The notes: generated by a model from the sequence alone, not told the origin. Shown: positions 9,250 through 19,348, counted from the first letter of the stretch. The stretch is 64,000 nucleotides of DNA from Geobacillus subterraneus (GCF_001618685.1 NZ_CP014342.1:434001-498000); one strand, 5' to 3'. Made by a program: numbers and translations.

Positions 9250-10326
9250 ATGAACGAAGAAACACGGCAACTGTTTCAAACGCTGACCGAACTGCCGGGG
9301 GCGCCGGGCCATGAACACGCGGTGCGGCAGTTTATGCGCAAAGAGCTCGCCAAATACGCCGATGAGATCGTGCAAGACCGTCTCGGCAGCATTTTCGGCG
9401 TCAAGCGCGGCGACGAGACGGGCCCGACGGTGATGGTGGCCGGCCATATGGATGAGGTCGGATTTATGGTCACGGCGATTACCGACAACGGTATGATCCG
9501 CTTTCAACCGCTCGGTGGCTGGTGGAACCAAGTGCTGCTCGCCCAGCGCGTGCAAATTATCACGAACGACGGGCCGGTCGTCGGTGTCATCGGCTCGATT
9601 CCGCCGCACTTGCTCGATGAGGAGCAGCGGAATAAACCGATGGAAATCAAACAGATGCTCATCGACATCGGCGCGGAAAGCCGTGAGGACGCCGAGCGGA
9701 TCGGCATTCGTCCGGGGCAGCCGATCGTGCCGGTCAGCCCGTTCACGGTGCTGGCGAACGGGAAGACGGTGATGGCGAAAGCGTGGGACAACCGGTTCGG
9801 CTGCGGGCTCGCCATCGAGCTGTTAAAAGAGCTGAAAGAGGAAACGGTGCCGAACGTGTTGTATGCCGGCGCCACGGTGCAAGAGGAAGTTGGGCTGCGC
9901 GGGGCGCAGACGGCGGCAACGATGATCAACCCGGACATCTTCTTCGCCCTTGAGGCGAGCCCGGCGAACGACATGTCTGGCGACAAACAAGCGTTTGGCC
10001 AGATCGGCAAAGGAGCGCTCGTCCGTTTGTACGACCGGACGATGGTGACGCACCGCGGCATGCGCGAGTTCGTGCTCGACACAGCGGAAGCGCTTGATGT
10101 CCCGTATCAATTTTTCATTTCTCCCGGTGGAGGAACGGACGCCGGGCGGGTTCATATCGCGAACCGCGGCGTGCCGTCGGCGGTCATCGGCCTTTGCGCC
10201 CGCTATATTCATACGCATGCGGCGATCATTCACGTCGATGATTATGCGGCGGCGAAAGCGCTCATCGTTGAGCTCGTCAAACGGTGCGACCGGGCGACGG
10301 TCGAAGCGATCCGCGCCAACAGCTAA
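9250..10326 (+). CDS. ytoP: M42-family aminopeptidase (YtoP)
   Basis: This 358-residue cytoplasmic metalloaminopeptidase belongs to the M42/TET family, sometimes annotated as endoglucanase M. Metal and catalytic residues appear in order: AGHMDEVGF (His, catalytic Asp), AWDNRFGCG (bridging Asp), [10 protein letters not shown] (catalytic Glu and metal Glu), a later acidic residue in LEASPANDM, and HTHAAI (His). Homologues form large self-compartmentalised assemblies that trim peptides. ATG 9250 is preferred over GTG 9247 on spacing from AAAGG. It corresponds to B. subtilis ytoP. Confidence 0.9.
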   Translation: MNEETRQLFQTLTELPGAPGHEHAVRQFMRKELAKYADEIVQDRLGSIFGVKRGDETGPTVMVAGHMDEVGFMVTAITDNGMIRFQPLGGWWNQVLLAQRVQIITNDGPVVGVIGSIPPHLLDEEQRNKPMEIKQMLIDIGAESREDAERIGIRPGQPIVPVSPFTVLANGKTVMAKAWDNRFGCGLAIELLKELKEETVPNVLYAGATVQEEVGLRGAQTAATMINPDIFFALEASPANDMSGDKQAFGQIGKGALVRLYDRTMVTHRGMREFVLDTAEALDVPYQFFISPGGGTDAGRVHIANRGVPSAVIGLCARYIHTHAAIIHVDDYAAAKALIVELVKRCDRATVEAIRANS

Positions 10327-10378
10327 ACAAAAACGAATGGCGGCAAAGATGCAATAGGGAAAGCTAAATAAGATAAGG

Positions 10379-10403
10379 GGGAGAAGCGTCGGCTTCTCCT
10401 TTT
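10379..10403 (+). terminator. Hairpin between ytoP and the DUF84 gene
   Basis: GGAGAAGC and GCTTCTCC form a perfect stem with loop GTCG, followed by TTTTCC. It ends about 20 bases before the next start, so it is a terminator or attenuator. Confidence 0.6.
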
Positions 10404-10424
10404 CCATGCCAAGGAGGATGAGCA

Positions 10425-10955
10425 ATGAAGACAATTGCGGTCGGAACGAAGAACGAAGCGAAAATCGCCGCCGTCCGCGCGGTGTTCGGGGAGACGGACG
10501 ATCGCATCATTCCGCTTGAGGTGCCCTCAGGCGTCTCCGCTCAGCCCCTTTCGGACGAAGAAACGCGGCGTGGCGCGATCGAGCGTGCCAAGCGGGCGCT
10601 GGAAGCGGCAGAGGCGGACATCGGCATCGGGCTTGAGGGAGGTGTGATGAACATCGACGGGCAATGGTGGCTTTGCAACTGGGGAGCGCTCGTTGACCGA
10701 AACGGCGTGACGGTCGCGGCCGGCGGCGCGCGCCTCGCCTTGCCGCCGGAGATCGGCACCGGGCTTGAGACGGGGCGCGAGCTCGGCGAACTGATGGAGG
10801 AGTATACAGGGCGGCGGAATATCCGCACAAAGGAAGGGGCGGTCGGCGTATTTACGAACGGACGCATCGACCGCGCGGCGATGTTTTCCCATATCGTCGC
10901 GCTGTTGGCTGGCCAATACGAATTTTTTTGTCAAAACGGTCCGTTCACGGTATGA
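10425..10955 (+). CDS. Inosine/xanthosine triphosphatase-type NTPase (DUF84)
   Basis: This 176-residue cytoplasmic protein of the YjjX/DUF84 family removes non-canonical nucleoside triphosphates such as ITP and XTP. Family signs are the N-terminal VGTKNEAKIAAVR, the central GIGLEGGV, and NIRTKEGAVGVFTNG. The start follows AAGGAGGATGAG. In B. subtilis the interval between ytoP and ytpQ carries the thioredoxin-like ytpP, which I do not see here. Confidence 0.85.
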   Translation: MKTIAVGTKNEAKIAAVRAVFGETDDRIIPLEVPSGVSAQPLSDEETRRGAIERAKRALEAAEADIGIGLEGGVMNIDGQWWLCNWGALVDRNGVTVAAGGARLALPPEIGTGLETGRELGELMEEYTGRRNIRTKEGAVGVFTNGRIDRAAMFSHIVALLAGQYEFFCQNGPFTV

Positions 10956-11000
10956 TAAAGGAGAATCGCTGGCGCCGCCATAAAACAAGGAGGCAGACGG

Positions 11001-11798
11001 ATGAACAGCCGGCAAATGTATGAAATGATCAAGGAACGTCTCGCAACTTATCCGCACTGGACGTTCCACTTTGATGCCCAACAAGACACGATGCGCATCG
11101 AAGACCGCCGCACGAAAAAAGGGGTGACGATCTCGCTTCCCGGCGTGATCGCCAAGTGGCACGAACAAAAAGACGAAGCGGTGCGCGAAATCATTTATTA
11201 CGTGGAAGAAACGCTGAAAACGATGGAGGAAGCGGCAACGCTTTCCGGAAACGAACGGAACATTTATCCCGTCATTCGCTCGACGTCGTTTCCGACCGAA
11301 ACGAAAGAAGGCGTTCCGCTCCTTTATGATGATCATACGGCGGAAACGCGTGTTTACTACGCGCTTGATCGAGGGAAAACGTACCGCTTGATTGACGAAC
11401 GAATGATCGAGAGCGAGCGATGGAGCCGCGACCGGGTGAAAGAGATCGCCCGTTTCAACGTTCGCTCGCTGCCGGCGCCGGTGAAAGAAGACCGCGTCGC
11501 CGGCAACGTGTTTTATTTTGTCAACACGAACGACGGCTATGATGCGAGCCGAATCCTAAACGATGCGTTTTTGGCCGAAATGCACACGCGCATCGAAGGA
11601 ACGATGGCGTTGGCCGTTCCGCATCAAGACGTGCTCATTCTTGCCGATTTGCGCAATGAGATCGGCTACGATGTGCTCGCGCAAATGACGATGAGCTTTT
11701 TTGCCGGCGGTCGCGTGCCGATCACGGCGCTGTCCTTTTTATACGAAAACGGCAAACTCGAACCGATTTTCATTTTAGGAAAAAAACGGAGAACGTAA
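11001..11798 (+). CDS. ytpQ: YtpQ, DUF1444 family protein
   Basis: This 265-residue soluble protein has no signal peptide and corresponds by length and position to YtpQ (DUF1444). Visible blocks include [20 protein letters not shown] near the N-terminus and [20 protein letters not shown] near the C-terminus, both of which I associate with the family. The start follows AAGGAGGCAG. It is 18 bases ahead of ytpR, so the two are probably cotranscribed. The biochemical role is unknown. Confidence 0.85.
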   Translation: MNSRQMYEMIKERLATYPHWTFHFDAQQDTMRIEDRRTKKGVTISLPGVIAKWHEQKDEAVREIIYYVEETLKTMEEAATLSGNERNIYPVIRSTSFPTETKEGVPLLYDDHTAETRVYYALDRGKTYRLIDERMIESERWSRDRVKEIARFNVRSLPAPVKEDRVAGNVFYFVNTNDGYDASRILNDAFLAEMHTRIEGTMALAVPHQDVLILADLRNEIGYDVLAQMTMSFFAGGRVPITALSFLYENGKLEPIFILGKKRRT

Positions 11799-11816
11799 AT
11801 AAGGAGGAGTCAAGCG

Positions 11817-12422
11817 ATGAACGTGTTCTACAACCGTGAAGGGATCGGTGATGTGCTGCTCGTATCGCTAAAGCCGACGGCTGACGAGGAGCGGGCGTTT
11901 ACAAAACAAGGAGACGTCGTCCGCATCGTTTCTGAGCGCACCGGCGAGACGGTCGGCTATAACATTTTTTCCGCTTCTTCCTACTATCCGTTTTCAGGAA
12001 ACGGTCCGCTGGAAGTGAACGAGGAACTCGTCGGCATCATCAATGATATTTTGGCGAAAAACGGCTGTGACGAACGGATGGAAGCGGACTTGTCGCCGAA
12101 ATTCGTCGTCGGGTATGTGAAGGAAAAAGCGAAGCATCCGAACGCTGATCAGTTGAGCGTCTGCCAAGTCGATGTCGGCGATGAGGTGCTGCAAATCGTC
12201 TGCGGGGCGCCGAATGTCGCCGAAGGGCAAAAAGTCGTCGTCGCGAAAATCGGCGCGGTCATGCCAAGCGGTCTCGTCATTCAAGAAAGCGAGCTGCGCG
12301 GCGTCCGGTCATCGGGCATGATTTGCTCGGCGCGTGAGCTCGGGCTGCCGAACGCTCCGCAAGAAAAAGGGATTCTTGTGCTCTCCGATGAGTATGAGGT
12401 GGGGCAACCGTTCACGTTTTAA
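11817..12422 (+). CDS. ytpR: YtpR, tRNA-binding-domain protein
   Basis: This 201-residue protein has an N-terminal DUF4479-type domain (residues 1-85) followed by an EMAP-II/PheT-N-like OB fold. The OB fold carries VGYVKEKAKHPNADQLSVCQVD and GAPNVAEGQKVVVAKIGAVM, which match the tRNA-binding domain of bacterial PheRS beta. It is not a full synthetase. A role as a stand-alone tRNA binder or chaperone is inferred. The start follows AAGGAGGAG, and a terminator follows. Confidence 0.88.
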   Translation: MNVFYNREGIGDVLLVSLKPTADEERAFTKQGDVVRIVSERTGETVGYNIFSASSYYPFSGNGPLEVNEELVGIINDILAKNGCDERMEADLSPKFVVGYVKEKAKHPNADQLSVCQVDVGDEVLQIVCGAPNVAEGQKVVVAKIGAVMPSGLVIQESELRGVRSSGMICSARELGLPNAPQEKGILVLSDEYEVGQPFTF

Positions 12423-12458
12423 CGGGGGAATCAGAAAGAGCAGGGAGACACCTGGCTT

Positions 12459-12493
12459 GAACGTCACTGGCGCGGACTCCAGTGGCGTTTTTT
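12459..12493 (+). terminator. Terminator after ytpR
   Basis: AACGTCACTGG pairs with CCAGTGGCGTT (one G-T pair) around CGCGGACT, followed by six T. It separates ytpQR from sftA. Confidence 0.75.
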
Positions 12494-12528
12494 CCGACAC
12501 CGAATGAATAGAAAGAGTGGAACGACCC

Positions 12529-15069
12529 ATGAAATTTTGGAAACGATGGCTCCGTTTTTTTACGGATGAGGAGGAACACGAACAACCGGCCGCCGGAAAA
12601 CGAATGGATCACAGCACGGAACGCGCTGAGGCGAAAGTCGTGTACCAGTATCCGCAAGGCCGCTTCCGCTTTCCGCTCATTCCGGACGATCATTCCCCAC
12701 GGGCCGGGGAGACGCCGAGGCGAATGGCCGGCGAAGAAAGCAAGGTGAAGGCCCCGCACCGCCCACTCGCCGATCCGGTGAGGGAATCGGCGGAAAAAAA
12801 GCCGTTCCGCCCGTCCGACGTGCCGTCTCCTGTGTTTGGATATGATAAGAATCGTAGTGAATGGCGGCAACGGCTGACGGAACATGGAACGATCGCCGCT
12901 GTGAGGATCGCAGACAAGGCGAGCCGCCGTCCCGGGATGCCGGCCGCTAATGAGCAAGCTGAAAATTTGTCAAGCGATCAAGCTCTTTTGTCTCGCCCTT
13001 CTCATATAGACGAAGCCGCCGCGCCGCAGGAGACGTTGAAAAGCGTTGGACGAAGCGGCGAGGAGGGAGCGGCGGCCGGCCGGCCGACGGAAAAAGAGAA
13101 GAACGCCAAAGCTGACGCGGCCGTACATATCGCAACATCGGACGCAGAACAACGGATCAATGAAGATGGGCTTATCCGGGAGGAAGAGGGCGCCTCTGAT
13201 GCGGGGTCCGCGGCGATGCCAGCGGTTGAATCGGCGGCCGCGGAAATGAAAGACGAACAAGCACATGTGCCGCCTGGCGAAGTGGCAACCGCGGCGGAGT
13301 CGGAGGGCAGCTTCCGTGAAGGCGGAGATATACGGTCAGCCGCGCGAACGGAGGAAAATAGAGTAAGCCAGCCGGATCACGGCGGTGGTGAACAAAAGGA
13401 AACGCCGAAGCCGCCGGCGGAGAGCGATACCGGAAATGCAAGGGCTGCTTCCCAAGAAGGCGAGAAGGGGCTGCCTCGCCCCCCGTTGCCGCCTGACGAA
13501 GCCAAGCGGCCCATCGACCGCCACGGCCCGGAACGAGCGCGCATTCCGTACAACGTGATGATGCTGAAGCAAGACCGGCGCAAGCTCGAAGAAAAAGCGG
13601 CCCGCCGCCCGGTCGGCTATTCGCTGCCGCCGCTGTCGCTCCTTACGCCGCCGGGGGAGGCGGCGGCCTGCGATGAGCAATGGATTCGTGAACAATGCGC
13701 CCGTTTGGACCGGACGTTTGAGAGCTTCCATATCGGCGCGAAAGTGGTTCATGCAACACAAGGACCGACAGTGACGCAGTTTGAAGTGCAGCCCGATCTA
13801 GGGGTAAAAGTGAGCAAAATTACCAGCTTAACGGACGACATCAAACTGAGCTTGGCGGCAAGAGATATTCGGGTGGAAGCGCCCATTCCGGGAAAACGGA
13901 CGATCGGCATCGAAGTGCCGAACCCGTCAAGCCGGCCGGTGCGGCTGCGGGAGATTTTGGAGAGCCGCGCGTTTCGCGAGCGCCGTTCTCCGCTTACGGT
14001 CGCGCTCGGGCTCGAGATTAGCGGGGCGCCGGTCGTGACGGACATCCAAAAAATGCCGCACGGACTCATCGCCGGGGCGACCGGGTCGGGAAAAAGCGTA
14101 TGCATGAACGCCATGCTTGTCAGCCTGCTGTATAAAGCTGCCCCGGACGAGGTCAAATGGCTGCTCATCGACCCGAAAATGGTCGAACTGGCCCCGTACA
14201 ACGGGTTGCCGCATTTGCTCAGCCCGGTCATTACAGAGGCAAAAGCGGCCGCCGGAGCGCTCAAATGGGCGGTCGGCGAAATGGAGCGGCGGTACGAGCT
14301 GTTTGTTCATGCCGGGGTGCGCGATATCGAGAAGTATAACGCTTCGCTCCGCGCCCAAGGGGGCAGCGAACCGATCCTTCCGTACATCGTCATTGTCATT
14401 GATGAGCTGGCCGATTTGATGATGGCCGCTCCGGCCGATGTCGAAGAATCGATTTGCCGGTTGGCGCAAAAGGCGCGGGCGTGCGGCATTCACTTATTGA
14501 TCGCCACGCAGCGTCCATCAGTCGATGTCATCACCGGTTTGATCAAGGCGAACATCCCGACGCGCATCGCCTTTTCCGTCTCTTCCCAAATCGATTCGCG
14601 CACGATTTTAGATGTGAATGGGGCCGAGCGGCTGCTTGGCCGCGGCGATATGCTCTTTTTGGAAAACGGATCGGCCAAGCCGGTGCGGCTGCAAGGATGC
14701 TTCATCTCCGATGAGGAAATTGAACGGGTGACGGCGTACGTGAAAGCGCAGCAAGAGCCTTCCTACTTGTTCAGCCCGGACGAGTTCCGTCAGACAGCGA
14801 TGTTTAGTGAAGAGGATGACGAATTATTCGACGAAGCGTGCCGGTTTGTCATCGCGCAAGGCGGGGCATCGACATCGAGTTTGCAGCGCCATTTCCGCAT
14901 CGGCTACAACCGCGCCGCCCGCCTCATCGAGATGATGGAAGCGCAAGGGCTGATTTCCGAAGCGCGCGGCAGCAAACCACGCGACGTGTTAATGAGCGAG
15001 GAAGAGTGGGCGCGTTGGCGCGAGCGGGGCGCGCTGCAGGCGGACGGTTTTTCCCCTTCCGAACGGTAG
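12529..15069 (+). CDS. sftA: DNA translocase SftA (FtsK/SpoIIIE family, soluble)
   Basis: This 846-residue ATPase helps clear chromosomal DNA from the closing septum. Residues 1-320 are a low-complexity, Ala/Glu-rich, probably disordered linker without membrane helices, unlike SpoIIIE. A motor domain follows, with Walker A GATGSGKS near 516 and Walker [11 protein letters not shown] near 622, and the RecA-like segment [17 protein letters not shown]. The C-terminal 80 residues form the gamma winged helix that reads KOPS-type sites ([20 protein letters not shown]). ATG 12529 is preferred over GTG 12517, which lies within the ribosome site. It corresponds to ytpS/sftA just before murC. Confidence 0.93.
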   Translation: MKFWKRWLRFFTDEEEHEQPAAGKRMDHSTERAEAKVVYQYPQGRFRFPLIPDDHSPRAGETPRRMAGEESKVKAPHRPLADPVRESAEKKPFRPSDVPSPVFGYDKNRSEWRQRLTEHGTIAAVRIADKASRRPGMPAANEQAENLSSDQALLSRPSHIDEAAAPQETLKSVGRSGEEGAAAGRPTEKEKNAKADAAVHIATSDAEQRINEDGLIREEEGASDAGSAAMPAVESAAAEMKDEQAHVPPGEVATAAESEGSFREGGDIRSAARTEENRVSQPDHGGGEQKETPKPPAESDTGNARAASQEGEKGLPRPPLPPDEAKRPIDRHGPERARIPYNVMMLKQDRRKLEEKAARRPVGYSLPPLSLLTPPGEAAACDEQWIREQCARLDRTFESFHIGAKVVHATQGPTVTQFEVQPDLGVKVSKITSLTDDIKLSLAARDIRVEAPIPGKRTIGIEVPNPSSRPVRLREILESRAFRERRSPLTVALGLEISGAPVVTDIQKMPHGLIAGATGSGKSVCMNAMLVSLLYKAAPDEVKWLLIDPKMVELAPYNGLPHLLSPVITEAKAAAGALKWAVGEMERRYELFVHAGVRDIEKYNASLRAQGGSEPILPYIVIVIDELADLMMAAPADVEESICRLAQKARACGIHLLIATQRPSVDVITGLIKANIPTRIAFSVSSQIDSRTILDVNGAERLLGRGDMLFLENGSAKPVRLQGCFISDEEIERVTAYVKAQQEPSYLFSPDEFRQTAMFSEEDDELFDEACRFVIAQGGASTSSLQRHFRIGYNRAARLIEMMEAQGLISEARGSKPRDVLMSEEEWARWRERGALQADGFSPSER

Positions 15070-15086
15070 TGTTTTGCCGCCTGGCG

Positions 15087-15095
15087 TGCTATAAT
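15087..15095 (+). promoter_or_regulatory. Extended -10 promoter for murC
   Basis: TGC followed by TATAAT (15090-15095) forms an extended -10 element about 100 bases before murC. No good -35 is visible. Confidence 0.5.
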
Positions 15096-15196
15096 GAGGA
15101 AATGAGACAGCCGGTACAGCAAAATGAAATAAATGGCAAAACTAGATGAATATCATATACTGTCTTACAGAGAGACGATGGTTGGAGGGCTTAGCG

Positions 15197-16501
15197 ATGA
15201 CAGTTTACCACTTTGTTGGCATTAAAGGCACGGGGATGAGCGCGCTCGCACAAGTGCTTCACGATCTCGGCTATACGGTGCAAGGGTCCGACGTAGAAAA
15301 ATGGTTTTTTACGCAAAAGGCGCTTGAAGAGCGGGGAATCCCGGTGTTGCCTTTTTCAAAAGACAATATTCGCCCGGGTTATACCGTCATTGCCGGCAAT
15401 GCTTTTCCAGACACGCACGAGGAAATCGAAGCGGCCCGTCAGCTCGGTGTTCCTGTCATTCGGTACCATCGCTTTTTAGGGGAGTTGGCAGGCAAGTTTA
15501 CGAGCATAGCGGTGACCGGCTCACACGGGAAGACGACGACGACGGGACTGCTTGCCCATGTGATGCAAGGGGCGCATCCAACGTCGTATTTAATCGGAGA
15601 TGGAACGGGAAAAGGGGAGCCGGGGAGCAAATACTTCGTATTTGAGGCATGTGAATATCGAAGACATTTCCTTTCATATTTTCCAGATTATGCAATAGTG
15701 ACAAACATTGACTTCGACCACCCGGACTATTTCGCCAATATTGATGACGTCTTTTCTGCTTTCCAGCAGATGGCCGAACAGGTGAACAAAGCGATTGTCG
15801 CTTGCGGGGATGATCCGTATTTGCAAAAGATTCAAGCAAAAGTGCCGATTTTGTTTTACGGGTTTGGCGAAGAAAACGATTTTCAAGCGCGCAACATCGT
15901 GAAAACGACAGAAGGGACGGCGTTTGACGTATTTGTGCGCAGCACGTTTTTTGCCTCGTTTACCATTCCGCGCTTTGGCACTCATAACGTGCTGAATGCG
16001 CTCGCGGTCATCGCCCTTTGCCATTACGAAGGGATTGACGCCGGCGCGATCGCTGCGCGGCTGCAAACGTTCCAAGGGGTGAAGCGCCGCTTCAGCGAAA
16101 AAACGGTCGGACGGCAAGTGTTAATTGACGATTATGCGCATCATCCGCGCGAAATTATGGCGACATTAGAAGCGGCTAGACAAAAATATCCGGGGCGCGA
16201 AGTCGTCGCCATCTTCCAGCCGCACACGTATACGCGGACGCAGACGTTTTTGCGCGAGTTTGCCGAAAGCTTGCAGCAGGCAGACTACGTTTATTTGTGC
16301 GACATTTTCGGCTCGGCGCGCGAACATCATGGCAAGCTGTCCATTCGTGACTTGCAGGCGCAAATCCCGCGCTCGCAGCTGCTTGAGGAGCAAAACGTGT
16401 CCGTGTTGAAGCAGCATCGCAATGCGGTGCTTGTGTTTATGGGCGCCGGCGACATTCAAAAGTTTCAACAAGCATACGAACGGGCCGTTCTTTCCGCCTG
16501 A
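15197..16501 (+). CDS. murC: UDP-N-acetylmuramate--L-alanine ligase
   Basis: This 434-residue ATP-dependent Mur ligase adds the first L-Ala to UDP-MurNAc in peptidoglycan synthesis. The N-terminal UDP-binding site is [14 protein letters not shown], the ATP loop is [12 protein letters not shown], and the central Glu/His region is [10 protein letters not shown]. The C-terminal domain carries [10 protein letters not shown] and [12 protein letters not shown] 15197 follows TTGGAGGG; the upstream in-frame extension to 15146 has no site. A strong terminator follows. Confidence 0.96.
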   Translation: MTVYHFVGIKGTGMSALAQVLHDLGYTVQGSDVEKWFFTQKALEERGIPVLPFSKDNIRPGYTVIAGNAFPDTHEEIEAARQLGVPVIRYHRFLGELAGKFTSIAVTGSHGKTTTTGLLAHVMQGAHPTSYLIGDGTGKGEPGSKYFVFEACEYRRHFLSYFPDYAIVTNIDFDHPDYFANIDDVFSAFQQMAEQVNKAIVACGDDPYLQKIQAKVPILFYGFGEENDFQARNIVKTTEGTAFDVFVRSTFFASFTIPRFGTHNVLNALAVIALCHYEGIDAGAIAARLQTFQGVKRRFSEKTVGRQVLIDDYAHHPREIMATLEAARQKYPGREVVAIFQPHTYTRTQTFLREFAESLQQADYVYLCDIFGSAREHHGKLSIRDLQAQIPRSQLLEEQNVSVLKQHRNAVLVFMGAGDIQKFQQAYERAVLSA

Positions 16502-16512
16502 CGGCCGACGGA

Positions 16513-16536
16513 AACGGGCCGGACGGCCCGTTTTTT
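16513..16536 (+). terminator. Terminator after murC
   Basis: ACGGGCC and GGCCCGT with a four-base loop are followed by six T. Confidence 0.75.
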
Positions 16537-16691
16537 GATCTTTTCCGCCACGAAGCTCCTCACTCGTGGACAAGGGAAGGGGAAGGGATGAATTCGGTTT
16601 TGCCCGAGGGGGATGACCGGAATCTTCTGCCCCCGCCGGTTGATGGGGAAAGATCGAGCGTGAGGCAGGAAACAAAGGGCGGGATGTCGAA

Positions 16692-16717
16692 GTTTGAAAA
16701 CGGGACAGAACGGGTAC
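16692..16717 (+). promoter_or_regulatory. Sigma-B-type promoter for ytxGHJ
   Basis: GTTTGA (16692-16697), a 14-base spacer and GGGTAC (16712-16717) match the general-stress sigma-B pattern GTTTAA-N14-GGGTAT closely. They lie 41 bases before the ytxG start. In B. subtilis the homologous operon is controlled by sigma-B and sigma-H. The rest of the 256-base gap after murC holds the terminator and no gene I can support. Confidence 0.7.
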
Positions 16718-16757
16718 AAAGAGGACGAAACGGTCCGACAGGCAAGGGGGGAATGAG

Positions 16758-17207
16758 GTGGAATGGCTTTTGTATGCGAGCGCCGCGCTCGTCGCTGCCG
16801 CTTTTTTGCTTCTTTCGGTTTACATAGCGAGAACGCTCATTGTTTTGCAGGAGACGCTGCGCCGGCTGGCCGCGGCGGTGAGCCATGCCGATGAACAAGT
16901 GCAAACGGTTGCGAAGGAAGTGACCCAGCTTCTTCATACGGCCAACAGCATTGCCGGCGATGTGCAAAACAAGGCGGAAAAGTTAAACCATGCGGTTGAG
17001 GCGGTAAATGAAATCGGCGGCACTGTCCGGTCGCTGAACCGCGCGCTCCGGCAGACAGCAGCGGCGCTGTCGGCGAGAGCGGGCCAAGGGCAAGAAAAGT
17101 GGGCGAAAGCGCTGCGCTGGGCAAATGTTTTGCTTGATATATGGGAAAAATGGAGAGAAAGAGAACAACTACGGAAAAAGGAGGGTGTGCCAAATGGCGA
17201 AAAATAA
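16758..17207 (+). CDS. ytxG: YtxG, DUF948 stress protein
   Basis: This 149-residue protein has an N-terminal membrane anchor (residues 3-27, YASAALVAAAFLLLSVYIA) and a cytoplasmic coiled-coil-prone tail, with long heptad-like stretches such as LRRLAAAVSHADEQVQTVAK. It fits DUF948/YtxG. The start is GTG or ATG at 16758 after AAGGGGGGAATGAGG. It overlaps ytxH by 14 bases and is the first gene of a ytxGHJ operon under a likely sigma-B promoter. The molecular role is not known. Confidence 0.85.
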   Translation: MEWLLYASAALVAAAFLLLSVYIARTLIVLQETLRRLAAAVSHADEQVQTVAKEVTQLLHTANSIAGDVQNKAEKLNHAVEAVNEIGGTVRSLNRALRQTAAALSARAGQGQEKWAKALRWANVLLDIWEKWREREQLRKKEGVPNGEK

Positions 17208-17577
17208 CGGTGGATTTTTGCTTGGAGCGCTTGTCGGCGGCATCGCCGGCGCGGCCGCTGCGATGTTTTTGACGAGCGAAAAAGGGCGGAAGTGGCTGAA
17301 CGAGTGGAACAATCACGAAACATGGGAGCCGGTGAAAACGACCGCTGCGGAGTGGTTCGAGACGGCTAAAGAGAAAACGAAGGAAATCGCCACCTTCATC
17401 CCGCTGAAAACGGCTGAAGCGCCGGCCGGCGGGGAAGGTGTTGGCGAAACGACGATTCCGATTCCGCCATCCGCGGACAAGGCGGATCGCGAAACGCTCC
17501 AAAAGCTGCTTGAGGAAGCGGAAGCCGCGCTAGATAATGCCGAGCAAAACATGCCATATCGAAGAGAAGTGGAGTGA
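17194..17577 (+). CDS. ytxH: YtxH, general stress protein
   Basis: This 127-residue protein of the YtxH/gas-vesicle-like family begins with a glycine/alanine-rich membrane segment (FLLGALVGGIAGAAAAMFL), followed by the typical TSEKGRKW motif and an amphipathic tail. ATG 17194 is chosen because AAGGAGGGTG precedes it; the frame opens earlier inside ytxG. It is the second gene of the stress operon. The function is unknown beyond stress association in B. subtilis. Confidence 0.88.
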   Translation: MAKNNGGFLLGALVGGIAGAAAAMFLTSEKGRKWLNEWNNHETWEPVKTTAAEWFETAKEKTKEIATFIPLKTAEAPAGGEGVGETTIPIPPSADKADRETLQKLLEEAEAALDNAEQNMPYRREVE

Positions 17578-17582
17578 AGACG

Positions 17583-17915
17583 GTGGGAATGGAGAAACTG
17601 GAGACGACCGAACAGTTTGACCGCATCATGCAAGAAACGCGCCGCTTTTTGTTCGTTAAACATAGCTTGACATGCCCGATCAGCCAAGCGGCGTTCCGTG
17701 AGTGCGAGAAGTTTGCCGCCGATCATCCGGAGCTGGCTGTCTATTGCTTATACGTTCAGGAGGCGCGCCCGCTTTCCAACTACATCGCGGAGCGGACGGG
17801 CGTGAAGCACGAGTCGCCGCAAGTGCTGCTGTTTGAAAACGGCCAAGTCGTCTGGCATGCGTCGCATTGGAAGATTACGTACGAGGCGTTGAACACGCAT
17901 ACTGCCATCGCATAA
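17583..17915 (+). CDS. ytxJ: YtxJ, bacillithiol-linked monothiol redox protein
   Basis: This 110-residue thioredoxin-fold protein has a single active-site cysteine in HSLTCPISQAAF, where the second Cys of a CxxC pair is replaced. This matches YtxJ/BrxC, a monothiol bacilliredoxin that removes bacillithiol from proteins. ESPQVLLFENGQVVWHASHW holds the cis-Pro loop. GTG 17583 has the best spacing from GGAG; GTG 17574 and ATG 17589 are alternatives. It is the last gene of the ytxGHJ operon, followed by a terminator. Confidence 0.85.
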   Translation: MGMEKLETTEQFDRIMQETRRFLFVKHSLTCPISQAAFRECEKFAADHPELAVYCLYVQEARPLSNYIAERTGVKHESPQVLLFENGQVVWHASHWKITYEALNTHTAIA

Positions 17916-17942
17916 CCGCCTGCCCAGCGGGCGGTTTTTGCC
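17914..17942 (+). terminator. Terminator after ytxJ
   Basis: AACCGCC and GGCGGTT arms around TGCCCAGCG are followed by TTTTT. Confidence 0.7.
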
Positions 17943-17994
17943 GACCGTTTCACTTTATTGCTTAAAAGCGTTTAATCAAAAAAGCATTTTTTTC

Positions 17995-18023
17995 GTGACA
18001 ACCGGGTCTTCATCCATTATAAT
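17995..18023 (+). promoter_or_regulatory. Sigma-A promoter for aroA
   Basis: GTGACA (17995-18000), a 17-base spacer and TATAAT (18018-18023) form a strong promoter. The transcript would have a leader of about 130 bases before the aroA start. Confidence 0.75.
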
Positions 18024-18052
18024 AAAGACTAATTACAAAACTTAACCGTTGT

Positions 18053-18116
18053 GTTTCTGGACGGGGAAGCGCCTTGCGCGCGGGGCTTGCCGACGTCCGG
18101 TAGGCGAGGCCAGAAG
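18053..18116 (+). promoter_or_regulatory. Structured leader of aroA
   Basis: Within the aroA leader, TTCTGG (18055-18060) can pair with CCAGAA (18110-18115), and CGCCT (18070-18074) with AGGCG (18102-18106). GGACG (18059-18063) can instead pair with CGTCC (18094-18098). The competing pairings suggest a regulatory fold, but I recognise no known riboswitch. Confidence 0.35.
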
Positions 18117-18158
18117 AGCGAAACATCGCACGATATTTGGCGAAAGGATGGGGGAAGC

Positions 18159-19241
18159 ATGAGCAACGAGAGATTAGATGAGCTGCGGGCGAGAGTCGAC
18201 GAAATCAACTTGCAGCTGTTGAAGCTGATCAATGAACGGGGGCGTCTCGTCCAAGAGATCGGGAAAATTAAAGAAGCGCAAGGGACGCATCGCTACGACC
18301 CGGTGCGTGAGCGGAAAATGCTCGATCTCATTTCCGAGCATAACGACGGACCGTTCGAAACGTCGACGCTGCAGCACATTTTCAAGGAAATTTTTAAAGC
18401 GGCGCTCGAACTGCAAGAAGATGACCACCGGAAAGCGCTGCTCGTCTCACGGAAAAAACATCCGGAAAACACGATCGTCGAAGTGAAAGGCGAACGGATC
18501 GGCGACGGCAACCAATATTTTGTCATGGGGCCGTGCGCTGTTGAAAGCTACGAGCAGGTGGCTGCGGTCGCTGAAGCGGTGAAAAAGCAAGGCATTAAGC
18601 TGCTGCGCGGCGGCGCCTACAAACCGCGCACATCGCCGTACGACTTCCAAGGGCTCGGCGTCGAGGGGCTGAAAATTTTGAAACGGATCGCCGATGAATT
18701 TGATTTGGCGGTCATTAGCGAAATCGTCACTCCGGCGGATATTGAGACCGCCTTGGATTATATCGATGTCATCCAAATCGGGGCGCGCAACATGCAAAAC
18801 TTTGAGCTGCTGAAAGCGGCCGGCCAAGTCAATAAGCCGGTTTTGCTGAAGCGCGGCTTAGCGGCGACGATTGAGGAGTTCATCAACGCTGCTGAATACA
18901 TTATGTCGCAAGGCAACGGGCAAATCATTTTGTGCGAGCGCGGCATCCGCACGTACGAGCGGGCGACGCGCAATACGCTCGACATTTCGGCGGTGCCGAT
19001 CTTGAAGAAAGAAACGCACTTGCCGGTGTTCGTTGATGTCACCCACTCGACCGGGCGGCGCGATCTTCTCATTCCGTGCGCCAAAGCGGCGTTGGCGATC
19101 GGCGCTGACGGCGTCATGGCCGAAGTGCACCCGGATCCGGCCGTCGCTTTGTCCGACTCCGCCCAACAAATGGATATTGCTCAATTCAACGAATTTATGG
19201 AAGAAGTGCGCGCGTTCCAACGCCAGTTCGTTCAGGCGTAA
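18159..19241 (+). CDS. aroA: Chorismate mutase-DAHP synthase, bifunctional
   Basis: This 360-residue enzyme fuses an AroQ-type chorismate mutase (residues 1-85) to a type I-beta DAHP synthase (about 95-360), the committed step of aromatic amino acid synthesis. The N-terminal domain is thought to sense chorismate or prephenate and give feedback inhibition. Synthase motifs include [28 protein letters not shown] and [11 protein letters not shown]. The start follows AAAGGATGGGGG. It corresponds to B. subtilis aroA and sits just before ccpA as there. Confidence 0.95.
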   Translation: MSNERLDELRARVDEINLQLLKLINERGRLVQEIGKIKEAQGTHRYDPVRERKMLDLISEHNDGPFETSTLQHIFKEIFKAALELQEDDHRKALLVSRKKHPENTIVEVKGERIGDGNQYFVMGPCAVESYEQVAAVAEAVKKQGIKLLRGGAYKPRTSPYDFQGLGVEGLKILKRIADEFDLAVISEIVTPADIETALDYIDVIQIGARNMQNFELLKAAGQVNKPVLLKRGLAATIEEFINAAEYIMSQGNGQIILCERGIRTYERATRNTLDISAVPILKKETHLPVFVDVTHSTGRRDLLIPCAKAALAIGADGVMAEVHPDPAVALSDSAQQMDIAQFNEFMEEVRAFQRQFVQA

Positions 19242-19245
19242 AGCC

Positions 19246-19280
19246 ATCTCCCCTTCGGTCTTGGCCGAAGGGGATTTTTT
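19246..19280 (+). terminator. Terminator after aroA
   Basis: TCCCCTTCGG and CCGAAGGGGA form a ten-pair stem followed by six T. Confidence 0.8.
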
Positions 19281-19348
19281 ACTGAATTGTGCAAACGTTT
19301 TTTGGGCAAACTATCCATGAACGGTTTGTGAACAAAACAGCAAAATCA

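Noticed and set aside
10527-11336. Minus-strand reading frame of 269 codons
   Set aside because: It spans two clear plus-strand genes and their gap; no site or motif supports it.
16588-16827. Plus-strand 79-codon frame between murC and ytxG
   Set aside because: It starts after a good GGAAGGGG site, but it covers the sigma-B-type promoter, overlaps ytxG and shows no protein-like features.
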